Below, one piece after another: positions 41,328-50,178 of a stretch of DNA of 64,000 nucleotides. Source of the stretch: Ornithinimicrobium cerasi (GTDB lineage: Bacteria > Actinomycetota > Actinomycetes > Actinomycetales > Dermatophilaceae); the NCBI RefSeq assembly GCF_003702705.1, contig NZ_QZMN01000003.1:302274-366273 (forward strand), read 5' to 3'. The notes beneath the pieces were generated by a model. The model was not told the DNA's origin, made no database searches, and saw only the letters and a list, made by a program, of their open reading frames with translations. Position 1 is the stretch's first letter. Every line of letters starts with the position of its first letter. The translations under genes and the position numbers were made by a program.

Positions 41328-42932
41328 TCACAGCTCGTCGCGCCGCAGGAGGTCGACGACGTGGTCGGCCTGCCGCATGGCCAGCGCCACGATGGTCAGC
41401 GTCGGGTTGGCCGCGCCGCCGGTGGTCATCACCGACCCGTCGCTGACGAAAAGGCCGGGGACGTCGTGGGCCTGGCCCCACGCGTCCAGCGGCCCGTCCT
41501 CGGGGCGCTCGGCCATCCGGCAGGTGCCCAGGTTGTGGGTCGCGGGGTACGGAGGCGTGTGGTGGACGCCCCTGGCCCCGACGGCGCGGTAGAGCTCGTC
41601 GGCCGCCCGGTAGGCGTAGCGCCGCATGGCCGCGTCGTTGGGGTGGTCGTCGAAGTGCACGTTGGGCACGGGGAGGCCGTGCTGGTCCTTGACGTCGGTG
41701 TTGAGGGTGACCCGGTTGGAGGCCTGCGGCATGTCCTCGCCGACGATCCACATCCCGGCGGTGTTCCGGTAGGCCTCGAGCAACTGGGTGAACTCGCGCC
41801 CCCAGGAGCCGGGCTCGACGAAGCTGGCGAGGAAGGCCGGCCCCAGCGAGAGGGTCTCCATGTAGAAGCCCCCGACGAAGCCGCGGGCGGGGTTGTGGGA
41901 CGCCTCGTCGGCGATGATCCCGGCCATGGTCTCGCCGCGGTACATCCGCACCGGCTCGTCGAAGCGGGCGTAGGCCGAGCCGGTGAGGTGGCGCATGTAG
42001 TTGCGCCCGACCTGGCCGGAGGAGGAGTTGGCCAGCCCGTCGGGGTGGAGCGGGGAGTCGCTCATGAGCAGTAGGCGCGCGGTCTCGATGGAGTTGCCGG
42101 CCACGCAGACGACGCGGGCGGCCTGCCGGTGCAGGGCCCCGTCGGCGTCGAGGTACTCCACCGCGTCGACCTTGCCGGCCGGGTCGTGGGTGATACGCAC
42201 GGCATGGCACTGGGGGCGGAGGTCGACGTTGCCGGTCTCCAGGGCCCGGGGGATCTCACGGACCGCGATCGACCACTTCGCGCCCGACTTGTCGCCCTGG
42301 AAGTTGAAGCCGTCCTGGATGGAGGCCGGACGGCCGTCGTAGGGCTCGGCGTTGGTGCCGTAGGGGCCGGTGGCGTAGTACTTGTAGCCCACCCGCTCGG
42401 CCCCGTTGGCGAAGACCTTGTAGTTGTTGTTGGCCGGCAGCGGCGGGCGGCCGTGCCGGTGCGTGGACCCGATCGCCTTCTCCGCCCGGTCGTAGTAGGG
42501 CTCGAGGTCCGCCAGGGTGATCGGCCAGTCCAGCAGGTTGGCCCCCTCGACCGGCCCGTAGGTGGACAGGGCCTTGAACTCGTGGGCCATGAACCGCGGG
42601 GTCGCGCCCGACCAGTGCGTGGTGGTGCCCCCGACGGCCTTGACGATCCAGGCCGGCAGGTTGGGGAAGTCCCGGGCGATGCGCCAGGAGCCCGACGTGG
42701 TGCGCATGTCGAGCCAGGCCATCTGCGAGAAGGCCTCCCATTCGTCGTTGACGTAGTCCTCGCGCTGCAGGAACGGCCCGGCCTCGAGGACGACGCAGCG
42801 GACCCCGTTGGTGGCCAGCTCGTGGGCCATCGTGCCGCCGCCTGCGCCGGAGCCGATGATCACGACGACCGGGTCGCCGTGCTCGATCGGCTTGCCGTGC
42901 TGGGTCGGACGGGCGTCGGTGATCTCGCTCAT
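41328..42932 (-). CDS. GMC-family FAD dehydrogenase (gluconate/sorbitol dehydrogenase-like large subunit)
   Basis: A 534-residue flavoprotein. The N-terminal ADP-binding motif is VVVIIGSGAGGGTMAHELAT followed by VVLEAGPFL. The C-terminal GMC signature is NLGTCRMAERPEDGPLDAWG and SDGSVMTTGGAANPTLTIVA, with the conserved Asn. It belongs to the branch that includes the large subunits of membrane-bound gluconate-2-dehydrogenase and related sugar-alcohol dehydrogenases. The start ATG at 42932 overlaps the stop of the upstream small-subunit gene (ATGA). No cytochrome subunit is encoded alongside, so the electron acceptor is unknown. Confidence 0.92.
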   Translation of the reverse strand: MSEITDARPTQHGKPIEHGDPVVVIIGSGAGGGTMAHELATNGVRCVVLEAGPFLQREDYVNDEWEAFSQMAWLDMRTTSGSWRIARDFPNLPAWIVKAVGGTTTHWSGATPRFMAHEFKALSTYGPVEGANLLDWPITLADLEPYYDRAEKAIGSTHRHGRPPLPANNNYKVFANGAERVGYKYYATGPYGTNAEPYDGRPASIQDGFNFQGDKSGAKWSIAVREIPRALETGNVDLRPQCHAVRITHDPAGKVDAVEYLDADGALHRQAARVVCVAGNSIETARLLLMSDSPLHPDGLANSSSGQVGRNYMRHLTGSAYARFDEPVRMYRGETMAGIIADEASHNPARGFVGGFYMETLSLGPAFLASFVEPGSWGREFTQLLEAYRNTAGMWIVGEDMPQASNRVTLNTDVKDQHGLPVPNVHFDDHPNDAAMRRYAYRAADELYRAVGARGVHHTPPYPATHNLGTCRMAERPEDGPLDAWGQAHDVPGLFVSDGSVMTTGGAANPTLTIVALAMRQADHVVDLLRRDEL

Positions 42933-43489
42933 GCGTCCGCTCCCTGGGTGTCGGAGGTGATGATGTCGGGGCGGGGCTCGCCGTCGTACTCCTCGATCCG
43001 GGGGTCCGGCAGCCAGTCCAGGTCGTCGAAGCCGCGGTGCAGGTAGCCGCCCTGGTCCACGCTGGGGCCCTCGTAGCCGAGCAGCTCCCAGACCTCGTGG
43101 TCGTCGTAGAGGGCGACGACCGCGATCCCGCGGATGGCGCGGAAGTAGGGCTCCTCGGAGTACTCCCGCAGCCAGTGGGTGACGGTCTGCTCGTCGACCG
43201 AGCAGAAGTCGCCACCCGCGATGACGTCGAGCTGGTCGAGGTCGGGGCCCAGGGTCCGGGCCAAGCGCTGGTCGTCGGCCGTGGCGGCGATCACGGCGTC
43301 GGCGGTGCGCTCGTAGGGCCCGTCCGGGAACGAGTCGTGCGGGTATGCCGCGCGCAGCAGTCTGACCAGGATCGCCCTCTGCCGCTCGGTCAGCTGCGCC
43401 GGCTCCCCGGCCACCGCCGCGCTGGTGTCGCGCTTGATGTCGTCGGGATCCTTGGCGCCTCGTCGGTCTGCCTCGTGCCTCTGGCTCAC
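42929..43489 (-). CDS. Gluconate 2-dehydrogenase subunit 3 family protein
   Basis: A 186-residue protein from the GTG at 43489 (VSQRHEADRRGAKDPDD). The segments ERQRAILVRLLRAAYPHDSF and DFCSVDEQTVTHWLREYSEE, plus IAVVALYDDHEVWELLGYEG, fit the small subunit of gluconate-2-dehydrogenase-type complexes. In many members an N-terminal Tat signal brings the complex to the membrane; none is obvious here, so the complex may be cytoplasmic or cross by other means. It is translationally coupled to the GMC large subunit. Confidence 0.82.
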   Translation of the reverse strand: MSQRHEADRRGAKDPDDIKRDTSAAVAGEPAQLTERQRAILVRLLRAAYPHDSFPDGPYERTADAVIAATADDQRLARTLGPDLDQLDVIAGGDFCSVDEQTVTHWLREYSEEPYFRAIRGIAVVALYDDHEVWELLGYEGPSVDQGGYLHRGFDDLDWLPDPRIEEYDGEPRPDIITSDTQGADA

Positions 43490-43627
43490 GGACTGCCTCC
43501 TTGCAGGTCGACCACCTCTGTGTGACCTGCGCCACGCTAGCAACGCCCACCGACACCGCCAACCCCCCGACGGGGTGAGGGACGGGTGGCCTTGCGGCCC
43601 GGCGGCAGGCTCGGGAGGATGCCGTGC

Positions 43628-43948
43628 ATGTACTTCATCGTGGTGAAATTCCCCGTCAAGCCCGAGTCGGCCGACCGCTGGATGGACATCGTCGCCGACT
43701 ACACGTCCGCCTGCCGCTCCGAGGAGGGGAACCTCTTCTTCGAGTGGGCGCGCAGCGTGGAGGACCCCAACGAGTTCGTCCTCATCGAGGCCTTCACGGA
43801 CGAGGGTGCCGCCGCCCACGTCCAGAGCCCCCACTTCCAGCAGGGCATCGACGCCATGCGCCCGCACATCACGGCGACCCCCAAGATCGTCTCCCGCCAG
43901 GTGGACGGCGACGGGTGGGACGCGATGGGTGAGCTCCAGGTCGACTGA
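43628..43948 (+). CDS. Antibiotic biosynthesis monooxygenase (ABM/YgiN) domain protein
   Basis: A 106-residue ferredoxin-like protein: MYFIVVKFPVKPESADRWMD, RSEEGNLFFEWARSVEDPNE and SPHFQQGIDAMRPHITATPK are the typical YgiN/ABM strands, with the central His-containing segment AHVQSPHFQQ. I chose the ATG at 43628, because GGGAGG lies about nine bases upstream; an ATG at 43619 would sit right on it. Such proteins oxidise quinols or small aromatics without cofactor, or act as heme- or quinone-binding proteins. It converges with a BphB-like dehydrogenase 24 bases away. Confidence 0.9.
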   Translation: MYFIVVKFPVKPESADRWMDIVADYTSACRSEEGNLFFEWARSVEDPNEFVLIEAFTDEGAAAHVQSPHFQQGIDAMRPHITATPKIVSRQVDGDGWDAMGELQVD

Positions 43949-43972
43949 GGGCGGGGACCGCGTCGCGGGCGG

Positions 43973-44776
43973 TCACCCCGGTGGCGGCCCCATCCCGCGC
44001 ACGGCGAAACCACCGTCGCAGTCCACGACGACCCCCGTGGTGGCCGCGGCGTTGGCCCGCGAGGCGAGCTGGACGTAGTGCCCGGTGTAGTCGGCCGGGT
44101 CCGGCAGGAACTGCAGGGGGAGCACGGCCCGGGCCAGCTCGTCGAGGTCCGGGAACGAGGCCAGCGTCCGGTCGTCCAGGCCCAGGGCGCGCGGTCCGCG
44201 GATGTCGGTGCGCATGAACCCCGGCGACACCGCGTTGACCCGGACCCGGGGGGCGAGCTCGAGGGCCAGCTGCCCGACGAGGCCGACGACGGCGTGCTTG
44301 GAGGCCGTGTAGACCGCGCCCCCGATGCCGGCGCTGCGCGCCGCCAGCGACGCCGTCAGCACGACGCTGCCCGACGTCTCGACCAGCGCGTCGAGGGCAG
44401 CCTTGACGCCGAGGAGACAGCCCTTGACGTTGACCGCGAAGAGCTCGTCGAAGCCCCGGCTCAGCGCCTCCGCCGGCGTGTCGGCCACCCGGGCGCCGTA
44501 GTCGTAGAGGCCGGCGTTGCCGACGAACGTGTCCAGCCGCCCGAACTGCGCCAGCGCCCTGGCCACCGCCCGCTCGTTGTCCTCGACGACCGTGACGTCC
44601 CCGGCCACCCCGACCACGGACCCCTCGTGCGCGGCCTGCACGGCCGCCGCCCGGTCGGCGCTGCGGTCGAGGGCCACCACCCGCGCACCCTCGGCCACGA
44701 AGCGGTCGACCAGCGCCCTGCCCAGCCCCGACCCGGCACCGGTGATCAGTGCCACGTCACCCTCGAGCCAACCCAT
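43973..44776 (-). CDS. Short-chain dehydrogenase, BphB/HcaB-like (cis-dihydrodiol type)
   Basis: A 267-residue SDR. The cofactor motif is ALITGAGSGLGRALVDRFVA, the NAG motif is FVGNAGLYDYGAR, and the active site is YTASKHAVVGLV. The N-terminus MGWLEGDVALITGAGSGLGR and DNERAVARALAQFGRLDTFV closely resemble cis-dihydrodiol dehydrogenases of aromatic-ring catabolism (BphB, HcaB). No ring-hydroxylating dioxygenase is nearby, so the substrate is uncertain. The ATG at 44776 lies inside the end of the large regulator gene (20-base overlap), suggesting co-transcription. Confidence 0.9.
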   Translation of the reverse strand: MGWLEGDVALITGAGSGLGRALVDRFVAEGARVVALDRSADRAAAVQAAHEGSVVGVAGDVTVVEDNERAVARALAQFGRLDTFVGNAGLYDYGARVADTPAEALSRGFDELFAVNVKGCLLGVKAALDALVETSGSVVLTASLAARSAGIGGAVYTASKHAVVGLVGQLALELAPRVRVNAVSPGFMRTDIRGPRALGLDDRTLASFPDLDELARAVLPLQFLPDPADYTGHYVQLASRANAAATTGVVVDCDGGFAVRGMGPPPG

Positions 44777-47700
44777 GTCCTTCTCCCTTCTCGTCAGCGT
44801 CCTGCTCCCGTGTCAGCGCCTCGACAGCCCGGAGCGCGGCCTCGGCCCGCGCCTCCGCCTCGTCCTCGTCCTCGTCCTCCGGTATGCCGCGCGCGTGCGC
44901 CGAGGTCATCTCGACCAGCTCGTGGCCCACCAGCGCCGGGACTGACGCGAGGTCGGCCGCCAGCCGCGGGGTGAGCGCGGCGCCGAGCCGGTTCAGCAGC
45001 CGCTCGGCAGCCCCGACCAGGACGGCCGCTGTCGCTGCGTCGGCGGTGGCCACGACCTCGGCGGACCCCAGGAGCGACTCCGCCACGCCGAGCCGGTCGC
45101 CGACGCGGCGGCGGAGGACGAGGGCCTCCCGGTGCAGCCGCGCCGCCTGGCCCAGGTCGCCCGCGGCGGCGCTGACCCTGGCCAGCCCCCACCGGCTGGC
45201 GGCCTGGTGTCGTGGTGCGCCGCCGGAGGCACTCTGGTTGACGGCGTCCCAGAACAGACTGGAGGCGACCTCGAGGTCACCGTCCACCAGGGCCGCCACC
45301 CCCAGCACCCACTGCGGGAAGACCAGGCGCAGGGTGTGCTGGAGCGCCGACAGCCCGGCCGCGGCCGTCGCGTGGGCCCTCGCCTCGTCGAGGTGCAGCT
45401 GCTCGAGGGCGGCGTACGCCAGCGAGCAGCGCACGCCCGAGATCTCGGCCGGGTCCCCCTGCCGCTCGGCCAGCGGCAGCGCCCGCGTCAGGTCGCGGTC
45501 CGCCTCGTCAGGTCGGTCCTGCCGGGCCTTCGCCTCGGCGCGCACCCGGAGCGCGCTGGCGAGGACCCGCGGGTTCTCCAGGTCCTCCGCGCTCGCGACC
45601 GCCTGGTTGGCCAGCCGGACGGCGGTTGTGACGTCCCCGGCGAGGAGGGCCACCCAGCCGAGCTCGGCCAGGAGCAGGGCCTGACCCGGGCGGTCCTCCA
45701 GGCCGACGGCGAGGTCGAGGGCCTGGGTGTAGAGGTCCTGGGCCGCGGCATACCGGCCCAACCAGATCTGCGCCTCCGCCTTGGACGACAGGACGAGGCG
45801 GAGCTGCTGGTCGTCCTGGGCTCGCTCGGCCGCGCCGATCGCCCGGTCGAGCAGCGCGCTCGCGCCCTCCTGGTCGTGCCGGCTCGCGACCGCGATCGCC
45901 AGGCTGCGCAGGATCCCGGCCACGACGCGCTCGTCGCCCGCCCGCTCCGCGTGCAGCAGGGCCTCGCGCCAGCGGGTCTCCGCCACGTCCAGCTCCGACC
46001 TGCGGAAGGCGACGTAGCCGAGCCCCGACAGGGACCTGGCGAGCGTGACATGGTCGCCGAGCGAGCGGGCGACCGCCTCCGCCTCGAGCAGGGCGTCCTC
46101 GGCGTCGGGCACGCTGCCGCGCAGCATGAGGAGGCTGCCCAGGGCGTCGAGCGCGGGCGCCCGGAGACGGTCGGCGCCACCGGGCAGGGCGAGCGCCTGC
46201 TGCAGGTGGCCGACCCCGGCGCTCCAGTCCCCCCGCGACATCCAGAACCGCGTCATGCCTGTGGCGAGCCGCAGGCAGCGGTCCGTGTCCGCTGCTTCCA
46301 CCCCGGTCGCGAGGGCGCGGCGGACGTTGTCGAGGTCGGCGAGCAGGGCGGTGACCACGGCCCGACGTCCGCGCAGCCCCACCTGGGGGCCGAGCGTCTC
46401 GGCACGGCTCGCGAACCGCTCACGGTGCCGCTCGGCCACCACCGCGGCCTCGCCGGTGCACCGGGCCTCCCACCCGGCCAGCTCCTGGACCGACTCGAGC
46501 ATCGACCAGCGCTCGTGGTCGTCCGCGAGGGTGAGGAGCGAGGCGCGCACCAGCCGACGGAGCAGCCGGGGCACCTCCGCCGCGGAGAGGGGGGCGGCAC
46601 CGCATACCTCGCTGGTGTCCTCGATCGTGCCGGTCCGCGCGAAGGCCCCCAGCCGCGCGAAGAGGAGGCGTTCCTCCGCGCAGAGGAGGTCCAGGCTCCA
46701 CACGAGCGCGGAGCGGAGGGCTTGGTGACGCTCCGGCGCGGTGCGGCGCCCGTCCACGAGCAGCGCGAAGCGGTCGGCCAGGCCCGCCAGCACCGACTCG
46801 GGGCTCCGGTCGGCCAGTGCCGCGGCGGCGAGCTCGATGGCGAGGGGTATGCCGTCCACGTGCGCCACGATCCGTGCCACGGTCCCGGCGTTGTCGTCCG
46901 TCACGGTGAACCCGGGCCGGACGAGGGTGGCGCGCTCGGCGAAGAGCCGGACGCCGTCCAGGTCGACCAGCTGGGCCGCCCGGGTGACCTCGGCCGGGTG
47001 GGGGACGGGCAGGGGGCCGAGCCGCCAGACCACCTCGCCCTCGACACCCAGCGGCTCGCGGCTGGTGGCGACCAGGACCACCCTCGGGGCGCGCTGCGCC
47101 AGCTCCTCGGCGAAGCCGGCCACGGTGTCCGCCACCTGCTCGCAGTTGTCAAGCACGACCAGCGCCGACCGGGTGGAGAGCTCGTCCAGCACGGCCTCCT
47201 CCAGGCTGGCGCCGGGGCGTCCCGTGACGTGCAGGACCCCCGCGACCGCGCTCGCCACGTCCTGCCGGCCGGTGGCGGAGGCGAGCTCCACCAGCCAGGT
47301 GCCGTCCTCGAAGTCGTCCATGACGTCGAAGGCGACCTGCACCGCCAGGCGGGTCTTGCCCACGCCGCCGGTGCCGACGACGGTGACGATCCCGGTCTGG
47401 TGGATGGCCCGGGCGAGCGCGGCCCGCTCGCCGGCGCGACCGACGAGCCCGGCCCGGTGGAAGGGCAGGTTGTGGTGGACGACACCCTGGGCCCGCAGCG
47501 GCGGGAAGTCGACCGGGAGGGCCGGGTGGGCGACCTGGAAGAGGCGGGTCGGCTCCGCGAAGCCGCGCAGCTGGAAGCGACCCAGCGCGGTCACCATGAC
47601 GTCGGAGGGGAGCCTGCCCCGCACCTCGACCGCGGTGGTCTCCGAGAGCAGGACCTGGCCCCCGTGCCCGCCGGCGCAGATCCGGGACGCGCGGTGCAGC

Positions 47701-48062
47701 GCGAGGGACACGTACTGACCGTCGACCGGGGCGGCGTCGGCCGTGTCCAGGCCCATGCGCACACGGATCGCGGCCCCGGGGGGCCACGGGTGCTCGCGCA
47801 GCGCGACCTGACCCTCGACGCACGCCACCACCGCCTCGGTGGGGTCGGCGAAGGCGACGATCAGCGCGTCGCCCTCGGTGTCGAGCTCGGCCCCGCCGTG
47901 GCGCGCGAACGCCGCCCGGAGCAGGGCGTTGTGCTGGGCGAGGAGCGCGACATAGTCGCGGCCCAGGCCCTGGAAGAGCCGGGTCGACCCCTCGATGTCC
48001 GTCATCAGGAACGTCACGCGGCCGGAGGGCAGCGCGGGTCCCGGTTGAGGGGCAGCTGTCAC
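44757..48062 (-). CDS. Adenylate-cyclase/NB-ARC-like/TPR regulator (AfsR-type)
   Basis: An 1101-residue protein from the GTG at 48062 (VTAAPQPGPALPSGRV). The first about 170 residues form a class III nucleotide cyclase domain, with both metal-binding Asp positions (TFLMTDIEGSTRLF and LDTEGDALIVAFAD). An AAA+/NB-ARC-like ATPase follows: Walker A VVGTGGVGKTRLAVQVA and LVVLDNCEQVADTV. The last 500 residues are TPR-like helical repeats (LARSLSGLGYVAFRRSELDV and others). No C-terminal LuxR domain is seen, so it may signal through the cyclase or bind a partner. It precedes, and overlaps, the BphB-like dehydrogenase, which it may control. Confidence 0.88.
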   Translation of the reverse strand: MTAAPQPGPALPSGRVTFLMTDIEGSTRLFQGLGRDYVALLAQHNALLRAAFARHGGAELDTEGDALIVAFADPTEAVVACVEGQVALREHPWPPGAAIRVRMGLDTADAAPVDGQYVSLALHRASRICAGGHGGQVLLSETTAVEVRGRLPSDVMVTALGRFQLRGFAEPTRLFQVAHPALPVDFPPLRAQGVVHHNLPFHRAGLVGRAGERAALARAIHQTGIVTVVGTGGVGKTRLAVQVAFDVMDDFEDGTWLVELASATGRQDVASAVAGVLHVTGRPGASLEEAVLDELSTRSALVVLDNCEQVADTVAGFAEELAQRAPRVVLVATSREPLGVEGEVVWRLGPLPVPHPAEVTRAAQLVDLDGVRLFAERATLVRPGFTVTDDNAGTVARIVAHVDGIPLAIELAAAALADRSPESVLAGLADRFALLVDGRRTAPERHQALRSALVWSLDLLCAEERLLFARLGAFARTGTIEDTSEVCGAAPLSAAEVPRLLRRLVRASLLTLADDHERWSMLESVQELAGWEARCTGEAAVVAERHRERFASRAETLGPQVGLRGRRAVVTALLADLDNVRRALATGVEAADTDRCLRLATGMTRFWMSRGDWSAGVGHLQQALALPGGADRLRAPALDALGSLLMLRGSVPDAEDALLEAEAVARSLGDHVTLARSLSGLGYVAFRRSELDVAETRWREALLHAERAGDERVVAGILRSLAIAVASRHDQEGASALLDRAIGAAERAQDDQQLRLVLSSKAEAQIWLGRYAAAQDLYTQALDLAVGLEDRPGQALLLAELGWVALLAGDVTTAVRLANQAVASAEDLENPRVLASALRVRAEAKARQDRPDEADRDLTRALPLAERQGDPAEISGVRCSLAYAALEQLHLDEARAHATAAAGLSALQHTLRLVFPQWVLGVAALVDGDLEVASSLFWDAVNQSASGGAPRHQAASRWGLARVSAAAGDLGQAARLHREALVLRRRVGDRLGVAESLLGSAEVVATADAATAAVLVGAAERLLNRLGAALTPRLAADLASVPALVGHELVEMTSAHARGIPEDEDEDEAEARAEAALRAVEALTREQDADEKGEGHGLARG

Positions 48063-48215
48063 GGTCGGGTCCTCTGCACGTCGCGCCGGCGTCAGGGCTC
48101 CGCCCGTGCGGACGGGGGCCGGCGCCGTCAGATCCGACGATAGACCTGGACGGGGGAGGCCGGGGTGCGCACGGCGGGCAGGCTCGCGACCGGGCCGGCG
48201 CACGGTGGCCCCCGG

Positions 48216-49256
48216 CTAGCCGGTCACCCCGGCCTCCCGCACCGTGCGCTCGATGACCGTCTGCGTCGCGGGTGGGAAGACGGGCCAGTACACCGCCTCC
48301 CCATCGTCGTCGAAGCCTGTGCTCACGCACCGGACAAGACCGACGTCCTCCTCGCCTGTGGACCTGGTGGCGCTGATCTCCACGAGGGCGTTGCGGTAGG
48401 GGCACTCACGGGACGGGCGCGGCTCGCCCCTCTCGCCCTGGGACATCTCCCGGGTGACCGTCTCCAGCTCCGCGCCCTCGAGGACGGAGGCGCGGACCGG
48501 GTGGTAGGTCGGCACCTGGTCGACAAGCTCCGATTGCCACGGGTGGACGCAGATCGTCACCTCGACGTAGTCCCCCGTCAGCGGTTCGCTCGGGCCGAGG
48601 CCACCATGGGTCCCCATGGGTGAGCAGTGCTGCGCCGTGTCACTGTCGGGCTGCGTGACCATGGCCTCCTGGGCCACCGCCGCGAAGTAGGAGCGGATCT
48701 GGTGCCACCTGCGGCAGCCATCGGCGGTGATGAGCCGCAGGGCCGACCCGTCGTCCTCGCGCACCCCCACGAGGGCGAACGGCGGTGCGGCCGCCAGCCC
48801 GTCGCCGCAGCGCTCGACCGGTGGGCCGCTGAAGTCGTAGGACACGACGAACACGCGCTCACCCGTCACGAGGGTGTCCGGCAGCTCGTCCCAGACCGGG
48901 TCCTCCGGGTCCGCGGGGCACAGCGTCACGGCGGACAGGGGGCTGGTGAGCGATCCGGCGGCGTCGAGGCCGACCACCGCCTCCTCGAAGAGGGGAAGGC
49001 CCGATGGAACGCCGCACAGCTCCCGCCACTCCGGGGTCGGTGTCGGGATCGCCGGCTGGGGCGACGCCTCAGGCTCGTCCAGCGCGAGAAGCGTGCCGCT
49101 CACCGACAGCGCGGCCACGACGGCCAGCACGGACGCGACGGCGGTGCGGCGGGTGCGGGCCGCCCGGCGACGGGCGCCCCGAGCGAGCGAGGGCCCGTCG
49201 ACCGGCAGGTCCGAGACGGCAGCCAGGTCGCGTAGTCGGTCCTGCAGGTGTGTCAT
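48216..49256 (-). CDS. Membrane protein, likely cognate partner of the SigE-family sigma factor
   Basis: A 346-residue protein. The N-terminus is cytoplasmic (MTHLQDRLRDLAAVSDLPVD and an Arg-rich GARRRAARTRRTAV), followed by one membrane helix (ASVLAVVAALSVSGTLLAL) and an extracytoplasmic region with paired cysteines (ELCGVPSGLPLFE, TLCPADPEDP, DGCRRWHQIRSYF, ICVHPWQSE). The ATG overlaps the stop of the sigma-factor gene (ATGA), the usual arrangement for an anti-sigma or sensor partner. It lacks the zinc-binding anti-sigma motif, so the control mechanism is inferred. Confidence 0.72.
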   Translation of the reverse strand: MTHLQDRLRDLAAVSDLPVDGPSLARGARRRAARTRRTAVASVLAVVAALSVSGTLLALDEPEASPQPAIPTPTPEWRELCGVPSGLPLFEEAVVGLDAAGSLTSPLSAVTLCPADPEDPVWDELPDTLVTGERVFVVSYDFSGPPVERCGDGLAAAPPFALVGVREDDGSALRLITADGCRRWHQIRSYFAAVAQEAMVTQPDSDTAQHCSPMGTHGGLGPSEPLTGDYVEVTICVHPWQSELVDQVPTYHPVRASVLEGAELETVTREMSQGERGEPRPSRECPYRNALVEISATRSTGEEDVGLVRCVSTGFDDDGEAVYWPVFPPATQTVIERTVREAGVTG

Positions 49257-49792
49257 CGGAGGTCACCGTCCTCGGCGAGCAGGGGGTTGCGCCGCAGGGC
49301 GGCGAGGCCGCGCGAGCACTGGCTCTTGACCGTGCCGACCGAGCAGCCCATGATCTCGGCGGTGCGCGCCTCGGAGAGATCTTCGACGTGGCGCAGCACC
49401 ACGGCCGCGCGCTGGCCGCGGGGGAGCTGGGCGAGCGCCCGGAGCAGGTCCAGCCGGTCGGCGGAGCGCCGGTCGACGAGCGGTTCCGGCTCGGGCAGCG
49501 CGTCCACGGGCCGCTCGCCGTTCCACCGCCGGCGCCACCAGGCGAGGTATGTCGTCGTCATCACCCGCCGGACGTAGGCGTGCGGCTCTCCACATTCGCT
49601 GATCTGCCGCCACCGGGGCCAGACCTTGGCCAGGGCGGTCTGCACGAGGTCCTCGGCGGTCTGGCGGTCGCCGGTGAGGAAGAACGCGGTGCGAACCAGA
49701 TCGGACGCCCGCGAGACGACATACTCGTCGAATCCCGTCGCGGCGTTCTCGGGGACGGCGGAGGTCGCCGTGCCGTACGCGTCCACGCTCAT
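49253..49792 (-). CDS. SigE-family ECF RNA polymerase sigma factor
   Basis: A 179-residue ECF sigma factor. Region 2 includes ASDLVRTAFFLTGDRQTAED, LVQTALAKVWPRW; region 4 includes LAQLPRGQRAAVVLRHVEDL and SEARTAEIMGCSVGTVKSQC. It resembles the SigE/SCO family found widely in actinobacteria. The ATG at 49792 follows a TGAGCGT stretch with no strong Shine-Dalgarno. The downstream membrane protein is translationally coupled and should restrain or sense for it. Confidence 0.93.
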   Translation of the reverse strand: MSVDAYGTATSAVPENAATGFDEYVVSRASDLVRTAFFLTGDRQTAEDLVQTALAKVWPRWRQISECGEPHAYVRRVMTTTYLAWWRRRWNGERPVDALPEPEPLVDRRSADRLDLLRALAQLPRGQRAAVVLRHVEDLSEARTAEIMGCSVGTVKSQCSRGLAALRRNPLLAEDGDLR

Positions 49793-49916
49793 ACCCTCTG
49801 ACAGCGGTCAGGTGGCTGCCAAGGTTGTCACGGAGAGTCGGAAACGCTGCCCGTGGTCTCGCTCGCGCGGGCGCAAGACGTGCTCCGGCCGGACCGACGC
49901 GTCGTTGGTCGAGACA

Positions 49917-49950
49917 GCTCAGAAGGCCCAGACGCTCAGAAGGCCCAGAG
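49917..49950. repeat. 17-base tandem duplication
   Basis: GCTCAGAAGGCCCAGAC at 49917-49933 is followed directly by GCTCAGAAGGCCCAGAG at 49934-49950. It lies in the intergenic region between the small DLWRGTSD gene and the sigma-factor gene. No coding role is apparent; it may be a slippage duplication. Confidence 0.85.
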
Positions 49951-49977
49951 GCTCCTAGCGAGGGTGACCCGGAGACG

Positions 49978-50178
49978 TCAGCGGGGCGAGGCCCACTCCT
50001 CGGCCTGACGCTGCCGCCGGGCCCGGTCCCGCGCCAGGGCCCCGGACGCCTGCGCGAGCAGAAGGCTCTCCTCGAGCCAGACGAGCCGTTGCGCCGGGGT
50101 CGTCGCCGCACGCGCCCGGATGGCGGACCCCGTGTCCGAGGTGCCGCGCCAGAGGTCCTCAGTCTCCGTGGTGCTCAT
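49978..50178 (-). CDS. Small DLWRGTSD-family protein, partner of a nucleotidyltransferase
   Basis: A 66-residue charged, helical protein: MSTTETEDLWRGTSDTGSAI, then AATTPAQRLVWLEESLLLAQ and GALARDRARRQRQAEEW. The ATG at 50178 lies 20 bases inside the end of the nucleotidyltransferase gene, so the two are co-translated. It is paralogous to a frameshifted copy at 40.4-40.7 kb, which shows the family is duplicated in this genome. Small proteins in this position are often antitoxins or regulatory partners of nucleotidyltransferases; I infer that role. No known domain was recognised. Confidence 0.75.
   Translation of the reverse strand: MSTTETEDLWRGTSDTGSAIRARAATTPAQRLVWLEESLLLAQASGALARDRARRQRQAEEWASPR

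Noticed and set aside
45132-48143. A 1003-codon plus-strand frame opposite the cyclase/ATPase regulator
   Set aside because: Shadow frame in GC-rich DNA. The minus strand is clearly the coding one.
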